NCBI RefSeq assembly: GCF_041146795.1
Contig: NC_135178.1
Coordinates: 5,214,844-5,278,843 of the forward strand
Length of the DNA stretch: 64,000 bases
Origin: Maylandia zebra
Taxonomy: Eukaryota > Chordata > Actinopteri > Cichliformes > Cichlidae
Direction: 5' to 3'
The notes beneath the pieces are model-generated. The model was given only the letters and a program-made list of their open reading frames with translations, was not told the origin of the DNA and searched no databases. Below, one piece after another: positions 20,601 to 31,323 of this stretch; the stretch's first letter is position 1; the number at the start of each line of letters is the position of its first letter. Both the position numbers and the translations under genes were made by a program.

Positions 20601-20625
20601 GTGTGGATGCTTTAAGCATCCACAC
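20601..20625. repeat. LTS palindrome of X_A
   Basis: 12-bp arms GTGTGGATGCTT and AAGCATCCACAC around one central T. This copy stands 50 bp after the palindrome of giant B. Confidence 0.9.
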
Positions 20626-22194
20626 TATTGAGTTCCTGTTTCTCTTTATTCTTTATACTTTATTATTATTATTATTCCAGTTGCTTCCGTACACTTTTTG
20701 GCACTTAACTACTTCCACAATTTTCAGCCGATTTTCACCGTTCAAATTTTAAACTATTCTGCTATTTTTGCTCTTTCTAGCTATGATTTTTGCTATTTTT
20801 AACTATTATACTTTTTAAAATATTCCACTTTTTTCCTTTAATTTGTCCCATTGAAATGAATGGGAAACTTCTGCAATTCTGCTAAAATTTGCTTGTTTTT
20901 GAAACTTAACTACTTCCTCATATTTTCACCTAGAACAACCATTCAAACTTTAAAATGTTCATAAATTATTGGGCTATTCAGGTATGATTCAGCTTTTTGA
21001 AATCTTTTACTGTTTTGCTTTTATGCCTCTTAAAGTTTTGAGTTGCAAAATTGTGATTTTTCACAAAATACATGCGTTGTTATGGTTGCTATGCTCTTGG
21101 CTTCCAGTGTGCCACTGAAGGTTTTGCAATTTTCACTTCATGTCCGAACAACTGTTTGCTACTTGCTCAATTTTCACTCAACTTCCACAAATTATACATC
21201 AAAACGTAGGTATTTTTGCTGGCTTTCAGAAAATGTCACCATCATTGTTGTGGGATTTATAGAATCTTTGCAAATCTCCTCAGACTAACACAAGGTCAGA
21301 AAACTCTCCATATAAAGTGAATGGAGAGCTTGTTCAAAACCACCGCTGGATTTCTGTAATGAGAGGCATATTCGAATCGTCATATCTCCTTAACGAAGCA
21401 AAGTTAAGACATGAGGCTTGTCCCCGAATATCTTCAGACACCCCTGACGCTCACAATTCAAGAATTTCTTTCTCACCTATTACCGTTCTGAAATGAGTTG
21501 GACTTGTTTGAGGGTAGGAAATTCGTCCTTCGCTCAGATTTCTTCAGATTTCAAACTGTGGAAATGAACCACTTTTTTCTCTTGTCATAATTTTTTTTTG
21601 GATTTCCACAGAGACCTGAAAATTTCCATGATTGTTCACCAAAGCCTGCTGTCTCTTACGGTGAAAGAATGATATCGATACTCCAAATAGATTTCGAGTT
21701 AGAAAGCGTTGTTTGAGGGCAAGTCAAGGCAGTTTTTGCTTCGCTCTACTCAGTTATGGTGCATTAGAAGTCAAATATCTTTAATAATTCATATTTTAAT
21801 GATAAATTGTAAACACTGGAAGATTCCCCCATCTCTTCTGAACAAAACGGTGTAAGAATGACCGCTCTAGCCCCTACGGTTTGGAAATTATGGTCATTTG
21901 TTTGAGGGGAGTCCTCACTATGAGAAATAGGCTGCAATAATCCTGTGCCTCTCTGTGCTGCGTGTGTAAAAAGAGGCACATGTTTTGGCGGGAAAAAGTA
22001 CACAGGCTCTCTGATTGGTGGATTCAAATTCAGCAGCTCCCAGGCTGACCTAGAAACTTACTTCTCTCTCCCTGTGCATTTTTTTGCTGATTTTTTCATT
22101 TAACAAGTATATTTGAGGGACCCTCAGCATGTTCAGCATTTTTTCAGCTGTCTATTTTGCTTTTCCAATTTTTCTGTTTAACTTATTACTATTG

Positions 22195-22600
22195 TGCTAA
22201 ATAATACTATTTCTGCTATTTTATAAGATTTGTGCCTAATATAGTATTTCTGCTAAATTACAATATTTCTGCTTTTTATACTATTTGTGCTAAAACATAG
22301 TATTTCTACTAAATGTAGTATTTATGCTTAATCATACTATTTCTGCTTTTTATGGGATTTGTGCCTAATATAGTATTTCTGCTTTTTATAGAATTTTTGC
22401 TCAAACATAATATTTCTACTAAATGTAGTGTTTATGCTTAATCATCCTATTTCTGCTTTTTATAGGATTTGTGCTTAATATAGTATTTCTGCTAAATTAT
22501 AGTATTTCTGCTTTTTATAGTATTTGTGCTAAAACATAGTATTTCTACTAAATGTAGTATTTATGCTTAATCATAGTATTTCTATATATTTCTATATATT
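22195..22600 (+). repeat. ~36-bp T-rich minisatellite (X_A block 1)
   Basis: Degenerate tandem units built from TAGTATTTCTGCTTTTTATA and GGATTTGTGCTTAATA. In one frame they translate as FVLNIVFLLFIG-like strings, which is a by-product and not a protein. Confidence 0.85.
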
Positions 22601-22612
22601 TCTGCCAGGTCC

Positions 22613-22880
22613 CCAGGCAGCCAATCCTCTGTGAGGACTTAGACATTCAAATTTTCAAATCAGGGCCTGCACGGTTTCCCAGCCAATCATATATGTGTCC
22701 TGAGGCATTCAAATTTGCATATTGGGGCCTTCATGGCTTCTAAGCCAGCCAATCATATCTGAGGGCTGAGGAATTCAAATCCACAAATCAGGGCCTGCAC
22801 AGCTTCCCAGCCAGCCAATCATGTATGTGGGCTCCAGGTATTCAAATTTGCATATTGGGGAATTCGTGGCTTCTAAGTCA
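22613..22880 (+). repeat. Four ~68-bp repeats with CCAAT and ATTTGCAT words (X_A block 1)
   Basis: Each unit runs from GCCAATC through GAGG..TTCAAAT to CTTC..AGCC. Alternate units carry ATTTGCATATTGGGG, so two slightly different units alternate as A-B-A-B. Confidence 0.8.
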
Positions 22881-23201
22881 ACAAGTCATCCATGTCATAT
22901 ATCTCTAAAAATTCATATTTTAATGATAAATTGTCAACACTTGAAGATTCCCCCATCTCTTCTGAACAAAACGGTGTAAGAATGACCGCTCTAGCCCCTA
23001 TGGTTAGGAAATTATGGTCATTTGTTTGAGGGGAATCCTCACTATGTGAAATAAACTGAAAGAAGCAGGTCTATGTCTCTGTGCTGCGTGTGTAAAAAGA
23101 TGCACCTGTTTTGGCGGGAAAACGTAAACAGCCTCTCTGATTGGTGGATTCAAATTCAGCAGCTCCCAGGCTGACCTAGAAACTTAGTCCTCTCTCCCTG
23201 T

Positions 23202-23242
23202 GTGTGTGTGTGTGTGTGTGTGTTTAGTGGGAGAGAGAGGAC
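23202..23242. repeat. Short GT tract with GA tail (X_A)
   Basis: GT run to about 23224, then TTAGTGGGAGAGAGAGG. It is a shorter relative of the tract at 24381. Confidence 0.85.
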
Positions 23243-23359
23243 CCTGCCCTTATTTGGCAGCATGTCATTGTAGGATTTAAATTGAACATAGTTAGACTGG
23301 TTGACTGGATTAGAGCCTGTGTTTGTGTGTCCCTCTGTGCATTTGTGTTTCAATAAGTT

Positions 23360-23787
23360 ATTACTATTCTGCTAAATCATAGTATTTCTGGTACTTTTCG
23401 GTACTTGTGCTAAATACAGTATTTCTGCTAAATCATACTATTTCTGCTTTTCATAGGATTTATGCCTAATATAGTATTTCTGCTAAATTATAGTATTTCT
23501 GCTTTTTATAGGATTTGTGCCCAACATAGTATTTCTGCTAAATTATAGTATTTCTCCTTTTTATAGGATTTGTGCCTAACATAGTATTTCTGCTAAATTA
23601 TAGTATTTCTGCTTTTTATACTATTTGTTCTAAATTATAGTATTTCTGCTTTTTATAGGATTTGTGCTTAATATAGTATTTCTGCTAAATTATAGTTTTT
23701 CTTCTTTTTATAGTATTTGTGCTAAAACATAGTATTTCTACTAAATGTAGTATTTATGCTTAATAATAGTATTTCTATATATTTCTG
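23360..23787 (+). repeat. ~36-bp T-rich minisatellite (X_A block 2)
   Basis: Same unit as at 22195, different copy number and order of variants. Confidence 0.85.
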
Positions 23788-23795
23788 CCAGGTCC

Positions 23796-24060
23796 CCAGG
23801 CAGCCAATCCTCTGTGAGGACTGAGACATTCAAATTTTCAAATCAGGGCCTGCACAGTTTCCCAGCCAATCAAATAAGTGTCCTGAGGCATTCAAATTTG
23901 CATATTGGGGCCTTCGTGGCTTCTAAGCCAGCCAATCATATCTGAGGGCTGAGGAATTCAAATCCACAAATCAGGGCCTGCACGGCTTCCCAGCCAGCCA
24001 ATCACATATGTGGTCTCAGGCATTCAAATTTGCATATTGGGGAATTCGTGGCTTCTAAGT
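23796..24060 (+). repeat. 68-bp CCAAT/octamer repeats (X_A block 2)
   Basis: Four units as in block 1, with small differences (for example CAATCACATATGTGG). Confidence 0.8.
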
Positions 24061-24380
24061 CAACAAGTCATCCATGTCATATATCTCTAAAAATTCATAT
24101 TTTAATATTAAATTGTCAACACTTGAAGATTCCCCCATCTCTTCTGAACAAAACGGTGTAAGAATGACCGTTCTAGCCCCTACGGTTAGGAAATTACGGT
24201 CATTTGTTTGAGGGGAGTCGTCACTATGAGAAATAGACTGCAAAAATCCTGTGTCTCTCTGTGCTGCGTGTGTAAAAAGGATGCACCTGTTTTGGTGGGG
24301 AAAAGTGCACAGCCTCTCTGATTGGTGGATTCAAATTCACCAGCTCCCAGGCTGACCTAGAAACTTACTTCTCTCTCCCT

Positions 24381-24386
24381 GTGTGT

Positions 24387-24454
<68 letters not shown>

Positions 24455-24478
24455 CAGAGAGAGAGAGAGAGAGAGAGA
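24381..24478. repeat. (GT)n(GA)n microsatellite (X_A)
   Basis: Long GT run, ACA, then GA run, followed by AAGCCTTTTAATGGGATG as in other copies. Confidence 0.95.
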
Positions 24479-24734
24479 AAGCCTTTTAATGGGATGATCC
24501 CATTGTAAGATTCAAATTCAATATATTTAGACTGGTTGACTGAATTGGATCTTGTGTGTGTGTCTCTCTGTGCATGTGTGTTTCCTCATGTGTACATATT
24601 TGTAATTGTGTGGCAGTCATAAATTTTTTTGCTGATTTTTGTCATTTAACAAGTATATTTGAGGGAACCTCAGCATGTTCAGCATTTTTTCAGCTGTCCA
24701 TTTTGCTTTTCCAATTTTTCTGTTTAACTTATTA

Positions 24735-25160
24735 CTATTGTGCTAAATCACACTATTTCTGCTATTTTATAAGATTTGTGCTTAATATACTATTTCTGCT
24801 TTTATAGGATTTGTGCTTAATATAGTATTTCTGCTTTTTATAAGATTTGTGCTTAATATAGTATTTCTGCTAAATTATAGTATTTATGCTTAATCATACT
24901 ATTTCTGCTTTTCATAGGATTTGTGCTTAATATAGTATTTCTGCTAAATTTAGTATTTCTGATTAATTATAGTCTTTCTACTAAATCATAGTACAGTATT
25001 TCTGCTTTTTATGGGATTTGTGCTAAAACAAAGTATTTCTACTAAATGTAGTATTTATGCTTAATCATACCATTTCTGCTTTTTATAGGATTTGTGCTTA
25101 ATATAGTATTTCTGCTAAATTATAGTATTTCTGCCAAATTATAATATTTGTGCTAAAACA
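24735..25160 (+). repeat. ~36-bp T-rich minisatellite (X_A block 3)
   Basis: Third array of the same unit. It leads directly into the subterminal region and right terminus. Confidence 0.85.
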
Positions 25161-25551
25161 TAGTCTTAATTTAAAATTACAATATTCATAGTTCATCACA
25201 GTGTCTCTGGTAAATCACAATATTTCTGCTCTGTTGTACTATTTTTCTAAATCATAGTGTTTCTGTAATGTTTAAGTATTTTTGGCTAAATATATTCTTT
25301 CTGTTATCTTATACTATTTCTCCTAAATTCTTGTATTTTTGAGAAGTTATCATGTTTCTGGTAAGTTACAATATTTCTGCAAAGTTCTGCTATGCTATTG
25401 TATTTCTGCCAAGTATTATGTTTCCTCTAAGATATTGCAGTTCTGCTAAGTTATTCCATTTTAGCAAACTTCTTTTGCTTCTGCAAAGTTTTTACAATTT
25501 CTGCAACTTTTCAGCTTTTTCAGCTACTTTTTGCATACAGCTTCAGCTTTA

Positions 25552-25596
25552 AAGCATCCACACTGCATTTTCGCAGGAAATGCAAATTTTTCTAGT
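25552..25596 (+). other. RTS of X_A, abutting the LTS of Y1
   Basis: AAGCATCCACACT, GCATTT/AAATGC hairpin, CTAGT, directly followed by TGGGTGGATGCC of the next element. There is no spacer. Confidence 0.85.
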
Positions 25597-25597
25597 T

Positions 25598-25622
25598 GGG
25601 TGGATGCCGTAGGCATCCACAC
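25598..25622. repeat. LTS palindrome of Y1
   Basis: GTGGATGCC / GGCATCCAC arms around GTA; begins GGG where X units begin GTG. Confidence 0.9.
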
Positions 25623-26773
25623 TATTGAGATCCTGTTTCTCTTTATTCTTTATCCTTTATTATTCTAGTTGCTCCGTTTCTTTGCCGCTTAACTACTCCC
25701 TCAGTTTTCAGCCGATTTTTACCATTCAAACTCTAAACTGTTCTGCTATTTCTGCTTTCGACTGCTATATCTTTTGGTACTTATTACTATTATACTTTTT
25801 AAAATATTACACTTTTTTCCTTTAATTTGTCCCATTGAAATGAATGGGAAACTTCTACAATTCTGCTAAAACTTGCTTGTCTTTGAAACTTAACTACTTC
25901 CTCATACTTTCACCTAGAAACTCCATTCAAACTTTAAAACGTTCTCAGATGATTGGGCTATTCCTGTGTGATTCAGCTTTTTCATATCTGTTACCGTTTT
26001 CATGTAATGACTCTTTAAGTTTTCAGTTACAACTTTGTGATTTTTCAGAAAATACATGTGTTGCTATGGTTGCTATGCAATTAACTCCCACTGCACACTC
26101 GTCCGTTCTGAATTTTCTCTTCATGTCTGAACAACTCCTTGCTACTCGCTCAATTTCCACTCAACTTCCACAAATTATACATCAAAACGTAGGTATTTTT
26201 GCTGGCTTTAAGACAGTGTCACTATAATTATTGTGAGAGTTACGTTTTTTTCACAATTTGCCTCGAAGTGACACATGGTCTAAAAACTCCCCATTCAAAG
26301 TCTATGGGGAGGTTGTGAAACTCAGAGCTGAAATACTGAAACTGAAGGCATTTTCAAATCGTCATATCTCCTTAACGAAGCAAAGTTAAGACATGAGGCT
26401 TGTCCCTGTATATCTTCAGACACTCCTGACACTCACAATTCAAGAATTATTTTCTCACCTATTACCGTTCTGAGATGAGTTAGACTTGTTTGAGGGGTGG
26501 AAATCTGTCCTCCTCTCATTTTTCAAATTCCGAAAATGAAGCCGTTTCTTCTCTCGTCATATCTCCGCGACGGAGATACAAAGAGCTATGTAAATCGCAG
26601 TCAAAGTACACCAAAGTCCGCTGATTCACCCAGTGCAAGAATTATGCTTCTATCCCACCTAGTTTTTGAGTTACACGACGTTTTGTAACTCCAAAAAACG
26701 GCGTTTTTCGCGTCTCACCGCGATCTAATTCTGACTCCTCATCACCCTTTTTTTCAAAGCGCCCGCCCCCTTA

Positions 26774-26845
26774 GAGGTGGCGCGATTGGTAATGACACCG
26801 CTCTTCAGACCAGAGGTCGTGGGTTCGATTCCACCTTGGCCCACA
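26774..26845 (+). other. tRNA-like module M1 (Y1)
   Basis: A-box-like TGGCGCGATTGGTAATGAC and perfect B-box GGTTCGATTCC. The T arm has a 4-bp stem with an 8-nt loop. Related to the module at 1785, with a different middle (CTCTTCAGACCAGAGG). Confidence 0.6.
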
Positions 26846-27417
26846 TGTTTTTTTTTTAACTACAAATTTATACACTATCACAGACCGGTAATTCATATTG
26901 ATAATTTATTACAATTCTGCAAAGTTTAATGATTTTAGCAGCTTTTCTAATATGGACCTCAGATTCTGGTTAACAGTCTATGGCAGAAATACATACAAGT
27001 ACACAGCCTGATGAAGCAGACAGAAGCAGTACCTCTGATTGGTTCCGCAGTTTCACCTCTTATCAGCACAAATCTCACCCTCTTCTGCTGTTTTCACCTC
27101 TTTTCTGCTAATTTGAGCTTCTGTTCCACAGTGCACTCAGCCTCTTCTGCTGTTTTCATTAGAATTTTAAGCTTTTCCACCTTTTTTCAGTTACGTGAGA
27201 ACCAGTTTGGCTCAATGAGTAGCTGAAAAATATCAGCCTCTTCTGCTGTTTTAGCAGGATTTCAGAGTTCAGCTTTTTCACTTGTTTTAAGCACAAATTT
27301 CAGTTTCTTTACCTCATTTCACAACAAAGTTCTTCCTCTTCACCTCTTTTCTGCTAATTTGAGCTGCTGCTCCACAGTGCACATTTTCCCTCTCATCATA
27401 TCTTTGCTTGTGACCAG

Positions 27418-27489
27418 AACTCATTTGGCTCAGAGGGTAGGGCATCTGTCGTGAGACCCGGTGGCAGAGGTTCGAATCCTACCTGTGAC
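27418..27489 (+). other. tRNA-like module M2 (Y1)
   Basis: TTTGGCTCAGAGGGTAGGGC resembles an A box and D arm. GGTTCGAATCC is a perfect B box. It ends CTACCTGTGACAG. The T stem is mismatched, so a functional tRNA is unlikely. Confidence 0.6.
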
Positions 27490-27974
27490 AGCTGCTACAC
27501 ATGTTCACTGCTTGCATGCGCTCTGCTTTCTTGACACTCTCCAGTGTGTCATTACACATACAGCCATCTTCAGCAAGCACTTCTGCTTCTACACTTCTTT
27601 TCAACTCGGCTTTTTGCTTCTTTACCTCTTTTCAGCAGAAATTATTCCTCTTCACCTCTTTTCTGCTAATTAGAGCTCCTGCTCCACAGTGCACTTAGCC
27701 TCTTCTGCTGTTTTCATTAGAATTTTAAGCTTTTCCACCTTTTTTCAGTTACGTGAGAACCAGTTTGGCTCAGTGAGTAGCTGAAAAATATCAGCCTCTA
27801 CTACTGTTTTAGCAGGATTTCAGAGTTCAGCTTTTTCACTTGTTTTAAGCACAAATTTCAGTTTCTTTACCTCATTTCACAACAAAGTTCTTCCTCTTCA
27901 CCTCTTTTCTGCTAATTTGAGCTTCTGCTCCACAGTGCACATTTTCTCTCTCATCATATATTTGCTTGAGACCA

Positions 27975-28048
27975 GAACTCATTTGGCTCAGAGGGTAGGG
28001 CAGCTGCCGTGAGACCCGGGGGCAGAGTTTCGAATCCTACCTGTGACA
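27975..28048 (+). other. tRNA-like module M3 (Y1)
   Basis: Close relative of M2 in the same element. The B box is changed to GTTTCGAATCC. Likely an internal duplication of M2 followed by drift. Confidence 0.55.
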
Positions 28049-28316
28049 GTTGCTACACATGTTCCCTGCTTGCATGCGCTCTGCTTTCTTGACACTCTCC
28101 AGTGTGTCATTACACATACAGCCATCTTCAGCAAGCACTTCTACACCTCTTTTCAACTCATCTTTTTGCTTCTTTACCTCTTTTCAGCAGAACTTCTTCT
28201 GATTCACCTCTTTTCTGCTAAATGTTTAGCCTTTTCACCTCTTATTAGCACAATACTAAGCAGCTTCTGCTAATTTCACCAGAATTGTCAGTCTCTCCAC
28301 CTCTTCTTTGTAAGAA

Positions 28317-28388
28317 TCAGTTTGGTCCAGTAAGGTGAGACGCCGCCTATAGATCAGAAAGGCCAGGTTCGAATCTCGCTCAGGGCAA
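28317..28388 (+). other. tRNA-like module M4 (Y1)
   Basis: TTTGGTCCAGTAAGGTGAGA, then GGTTCGAATCTC and GCTCAGGGCA. Only about 55 bp from the right terminus. The A-to-B spacing fits a tRNA; the T stem is not fully paired. Confidence 0.55.
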
Positions 28389-28442
28389 TGTTTTTTGTTT
28401 TTTCAACTTTTTCTGCTTTTTTCAGCAGAAATCTTCAGCGTA

Positions 28443-28487
28443 AGGCATCCACACAGCATTTTCGCAGGAAATGCAATTTTTTCTAGT
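28443..28487 (+). other. RTS of Y1
   Basis: AGGCATCCACACA, GCATTT/AAATGC hairpin, TTTTTTCTAGT. Followed by two more CTAGTT words within 20 bp. Confidence 0.85.
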
Positions 28488-29609
28488 TTTTCTAGTTATT
28501 CTAGTTGCTCCGTTTCTTTGCCGCTTAACTACTCCCTCAGTTTTCAGCCGATTTTTACCATTCAAACTCTAAACTGTTCTGCTATTTCTGCTTTCGACTG
28601 CTATATCTTTTGGTACTTATTACTATTATACTTTTTAAAATATTACACTTTTTTCCTTTAATTTGTCCCATTGAAATGAATGGGAAACTTCTACAATTCT
28701 GCTAAAACTTGCTTGTCTTTGAAACTTAACTACTTCCTCATACTTTCACCTAGAAACTCCATTCAAACTTTAAAACGTTCTCAGATGATTGGGCTATTCC
28801 TGTGTGATTCAGCTTTTTCATATCTGTTACCGTTTTCATGTAATGACTCTTTAAGTTTTCAGTTACAACTTTGTGATTTTTCAGAAAATACATGTGTTGC
28901 TATGGTTGCTATGCAATTAACTCCCACTGCACACTCGTCCGTTCTGAATTTTCTCTTCATGTCTGAACAACTCCTTGCTACTCGCTCAATTTCCACTCAA
29001 CTTCCACAAATTATACATCAAAACGTAGGTATTTTTGCTGGCTTTAAGACAGTGTCACTATAATTATTGTGAGAGTTACGTTTTTTTCACAATTTGCCTC
29101 GAAGTGACACATGGTCTAAAAACTCCCCATTCAAAGTCTATGGGGAGGTTGTGAAACTCAGAGCTGAAATACTGAAACTGAAGGCATTTTCAAATCGTCA
29201 TATCTCCTTAACGAAGCAAAGTTAAGACATGAGGCTTGTCCCTGTATATCTTCAGACACTCCTGACACTCACAATTCAAGAATTATTTTCTCACCTATTA
29301 CCGTTCTGAGATGAGTTAGACTTGTTTGAGGGGTGGAAATCTGTCCTCCTCTCATTTTTCAAATTCCGAAAATGAAGCCGTTTCTTCTCTCGTCATATCT
29401 CCGCGACGGAGATACAAAGAGCTATGTAAATCGCAGTCAAAGTACACCAAAGTCCGCTGATTCACCCAGTGCAAGAATTATGCTTCTATCCCACCTAGTT
29501 TTTGAGTTACACGACGTTTTGTAACTCCAAAAAACGGCGTTTTTCGCGTCTCACCGCGATCTAATTCTGACTCCTCATCACCCTTTTTTTCAAAGCGCCC
29601 GCCCCCTTA

Positions 29610-29681
29610 GAGGTGGCGCGATTGGTAATGAAACCGCTCTTCAGACCAGAGGTCGTGGGTTCGATTCCACCTTGGCCCACA
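29610..29681 (+). other. tRNA-like module M1 (Y2)
   Basis: As at 26774, with GACACCG changed to GAAACCG. Confidence 0.6.
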
Positions 29682-30253
29682 TGTTTTTTTTTTAACTACA
29701 AATTTATACACTATCACAGACCGGTAATTCATATTGATAATTTATTACAATTCTGCAAAGTTTAATGATTTTAGCAGCTTTTCTAATATGGACCTCAGAT
29801 TCTGGTTAACAGTCTATGGCAGAAATACATACAAGTACACAGCCTGATGAAGCAGACAGAAGCAGTACCTCTGATTGGTTCCGCAGTTTCACCTCTTATC
29901 AGCACAAATCTCACCCTCTTCTGCTGTTTTCACCTCTTTTCTGCTAATTTGAGCTTCTGTTCCACAGTGCACTCAGCCTCTTCTGCTGTTTTCATTAGAA
30001 TTTTAAGCTTTTCCACCTTTTTTCAGTTACGTGAGAACCAGTTTGGCTCAATGAGTAGCTGAAAAATATCAGCCTCTTCTGCTGTTTTAGCAGGATTTCA
30101 GAGTTCAGCTTTTTCACTTGTTTTAAGCACAAATTTCAGTTTCTTTACCTCATTTCACAACAAAGTTCTTCCTCTTCACCTCTTTTCTGCTAATTTGAGC
30201 TGCTGCTCCACAGTGCACATTTTCCCTCTCATCATATCTTTGCTTGTGACCAG

Positions 30254-30325
30254 AACTCATTTGGCTCAGAGGGTAGGGCATCTGTCGTGAGACCCGGTGG
30301 CAGAGGTTCGAATCCTACCTGTGAC
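30254..30325 (+). other. tRNA-like module M2 (Y2)
   Basis: Identical by eye to 27418-27489. Confidence 0.6.
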
Positions 30326-30810
30326 AGCTGCTACACATGTTCACTGCTTGCATGCGCTCTGCTTTCTTGACACTCTCCAGTGTGTCATTACACATACAGC
30401 CATCTTCAGCAAGCACTTCTGCTTCTACACTTCTTTTCAACTCGGCTTTTTGCTTCTTTACCTCTTTTCAGCAGAAATTATTCCTCTTCACCTCTTTTCT
30501 GCTAATTAGAGCTCCTGCTCCACAGTGCACTTAGCCTCTTCTGCTGTTTTCATTAGAATTTTAAGCTTTTCCACCTTTTTTCAGTTACGTGAGAACCAGT
30601 TTGGCTCAGTGAGTAGCTGAAAAATATCAGCCTCTACTACTGTTTTAGCAGGATTTCAGAGTTCAGCTTTTTCACTTGTTTTAAGCACAAATTTCAGTTT
30701 CTTTACCTCATTTCACAACAAAGTTCTTCCTCTTCACCTCTTTTCTGCTAATTTGAGCTTCTGCTCCACAGTGCACATTTTCTCTCTCATCATATATTTG
30801 CTTGAGACCA

Positions 30811-30884
30811 GAACTCATTTGGCTCAGAGGGTAGGGCAGCTGCCGTGAGACCCGGGGGCAGAGTTTCGAATCCTACCTGTGACA
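30811..30884 (+). other. tRNA-like module M3 (Y2)
   Basis: Identical by eye to 27975-28048. Confidence 0.55.
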
Positions 30885-31152
30885 GTTGCTACACATGTTC
30901 CCTGCTTGCATGCGCTCTGCTTTCTTGACACTCTCCAGTGTGTCATTACACATACAGCCATCTTCAGCAAGCACTTCTACACCTCTTTTCAACTCATCTT
31001 TTTGCTTCTTTACCTCTTTTCAGCAGAACTTCTTCTGATTCACCTCTTTTCTGCTAAATGTTTAGCCTTTTCACCTCTTATTAGCACAATACTAAGCAGC
31101 TTCTGCTAATTTCACCAGAATTGTCAGTCTCTCCACCTCTTCTTTGTAAGAA

Positions 31153-31224
31153 TCAGTTTGGTCCAGTAAGGTGAGACGCCGCCTATAGATCAGAAAGGCC
31201 AGGTTCGAATCTCGCTCAGGGCAA
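31153..31224 (+). other. tRNA-like module M4 (Y2)
   Basis: Identical by eye to 28317-28388. Confidence 0.55.
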
Positions 31225-31278
31225 TGTTTTTTGTTTTTTCAACTTTTTCTGCTTTTTTCAGCAGAAATCTTCAGCGTA

Positions 31279-31323
31279 AGGCATCCACACAGCATTTTCG
31301 CAGGAAATGCAATTTTTTCTAGT
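31279..31323 (+). other. RTS of Y2, right edge of the 10.7-kb insert in giant B
   Basis: Hairpin and CTAGT; the next base T31324 starts the resumed giant B sequence TCTTTATTATTATTC. Confidence 0.85.

Larger units (their letters stand above)
20600..25596 (+). mobile_element. Non-autonomous Helentron X unit (X_A), inserted in giant B left end
   Basis: It begins with the palindrome at 20601-20625 and ends with the hairpin terminus and CTAGT at 25596. It has no protein domain. Three sub-blocks repeat inside, each made of a ~36-bp minisatellite, the 68-bp CCAAT/octamer repeats and (except the first) a GT/GA tract. The related X_B and X' units have two. It is presumed to be mobilised in trans by the giant's transposase because the ends are shared. 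Confidence 0.8.
25597..28487 (+). mobile_element. Non-autonomous Helentron Y unit, Y1 (2.9 kb)
   Basis: Complete unit with LTS palindrome (25598-25622) and RTS ending CTAGT at 28487. No protein domain is visible; frames of 60-127 codons are kept between copies only because the copies are nearly identical. It carries four tRNA-like modules (26774, 27418, 27975, 28317) among pyrimidine-rich CACCTCTTTTCTGCTAATTT repeats. Confidence 0.8.
28488..31323 (+). mobile_element. Y2: tandem copy of Y lacking its left terminus
   Basis: From about 28496 it matches Y1 from 25660 at a constant 2,836-bp offset, with almost no differences (one seen: C26796 to A29632). The first ~62 bp of a Y unit, including the palindrome, are absent. 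The junction reads CTAGTTTTTCTAGTTATTC, so the start coincides with a CTAGTT word inside the Y left end. It most likely arose by a recent tandem duplication at this short match. Confidence 0.8.

Noticed and set aside
20551-20625. Simple slippage duplication of the left palindrome
   Set aside because: The severed 50 bp continue exactly at 31324, and the parallel case (52813 to 59373) does the same with 67 bp. Nested insertion explains both.
22195-22600. CRISPR array
   Set aside because: Repeats are direct, degenerate and contiguous without unique spacers, in a vertebrate genome.
25844-26227. 127-codon frame repeated at 28680 and 56729
   Set aside because: Conserved only because the Y units are nearly identical DNA throughout, including non-coding parts. 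No domain and no supporting neighbours.
26774-26845. Functional tRNA gene
   Set aside because: B box is perfect but the T arm has an 8-nt loop with a 4-bp stem and no convincing acceptor stem could be paired. Called tRNA-like only.
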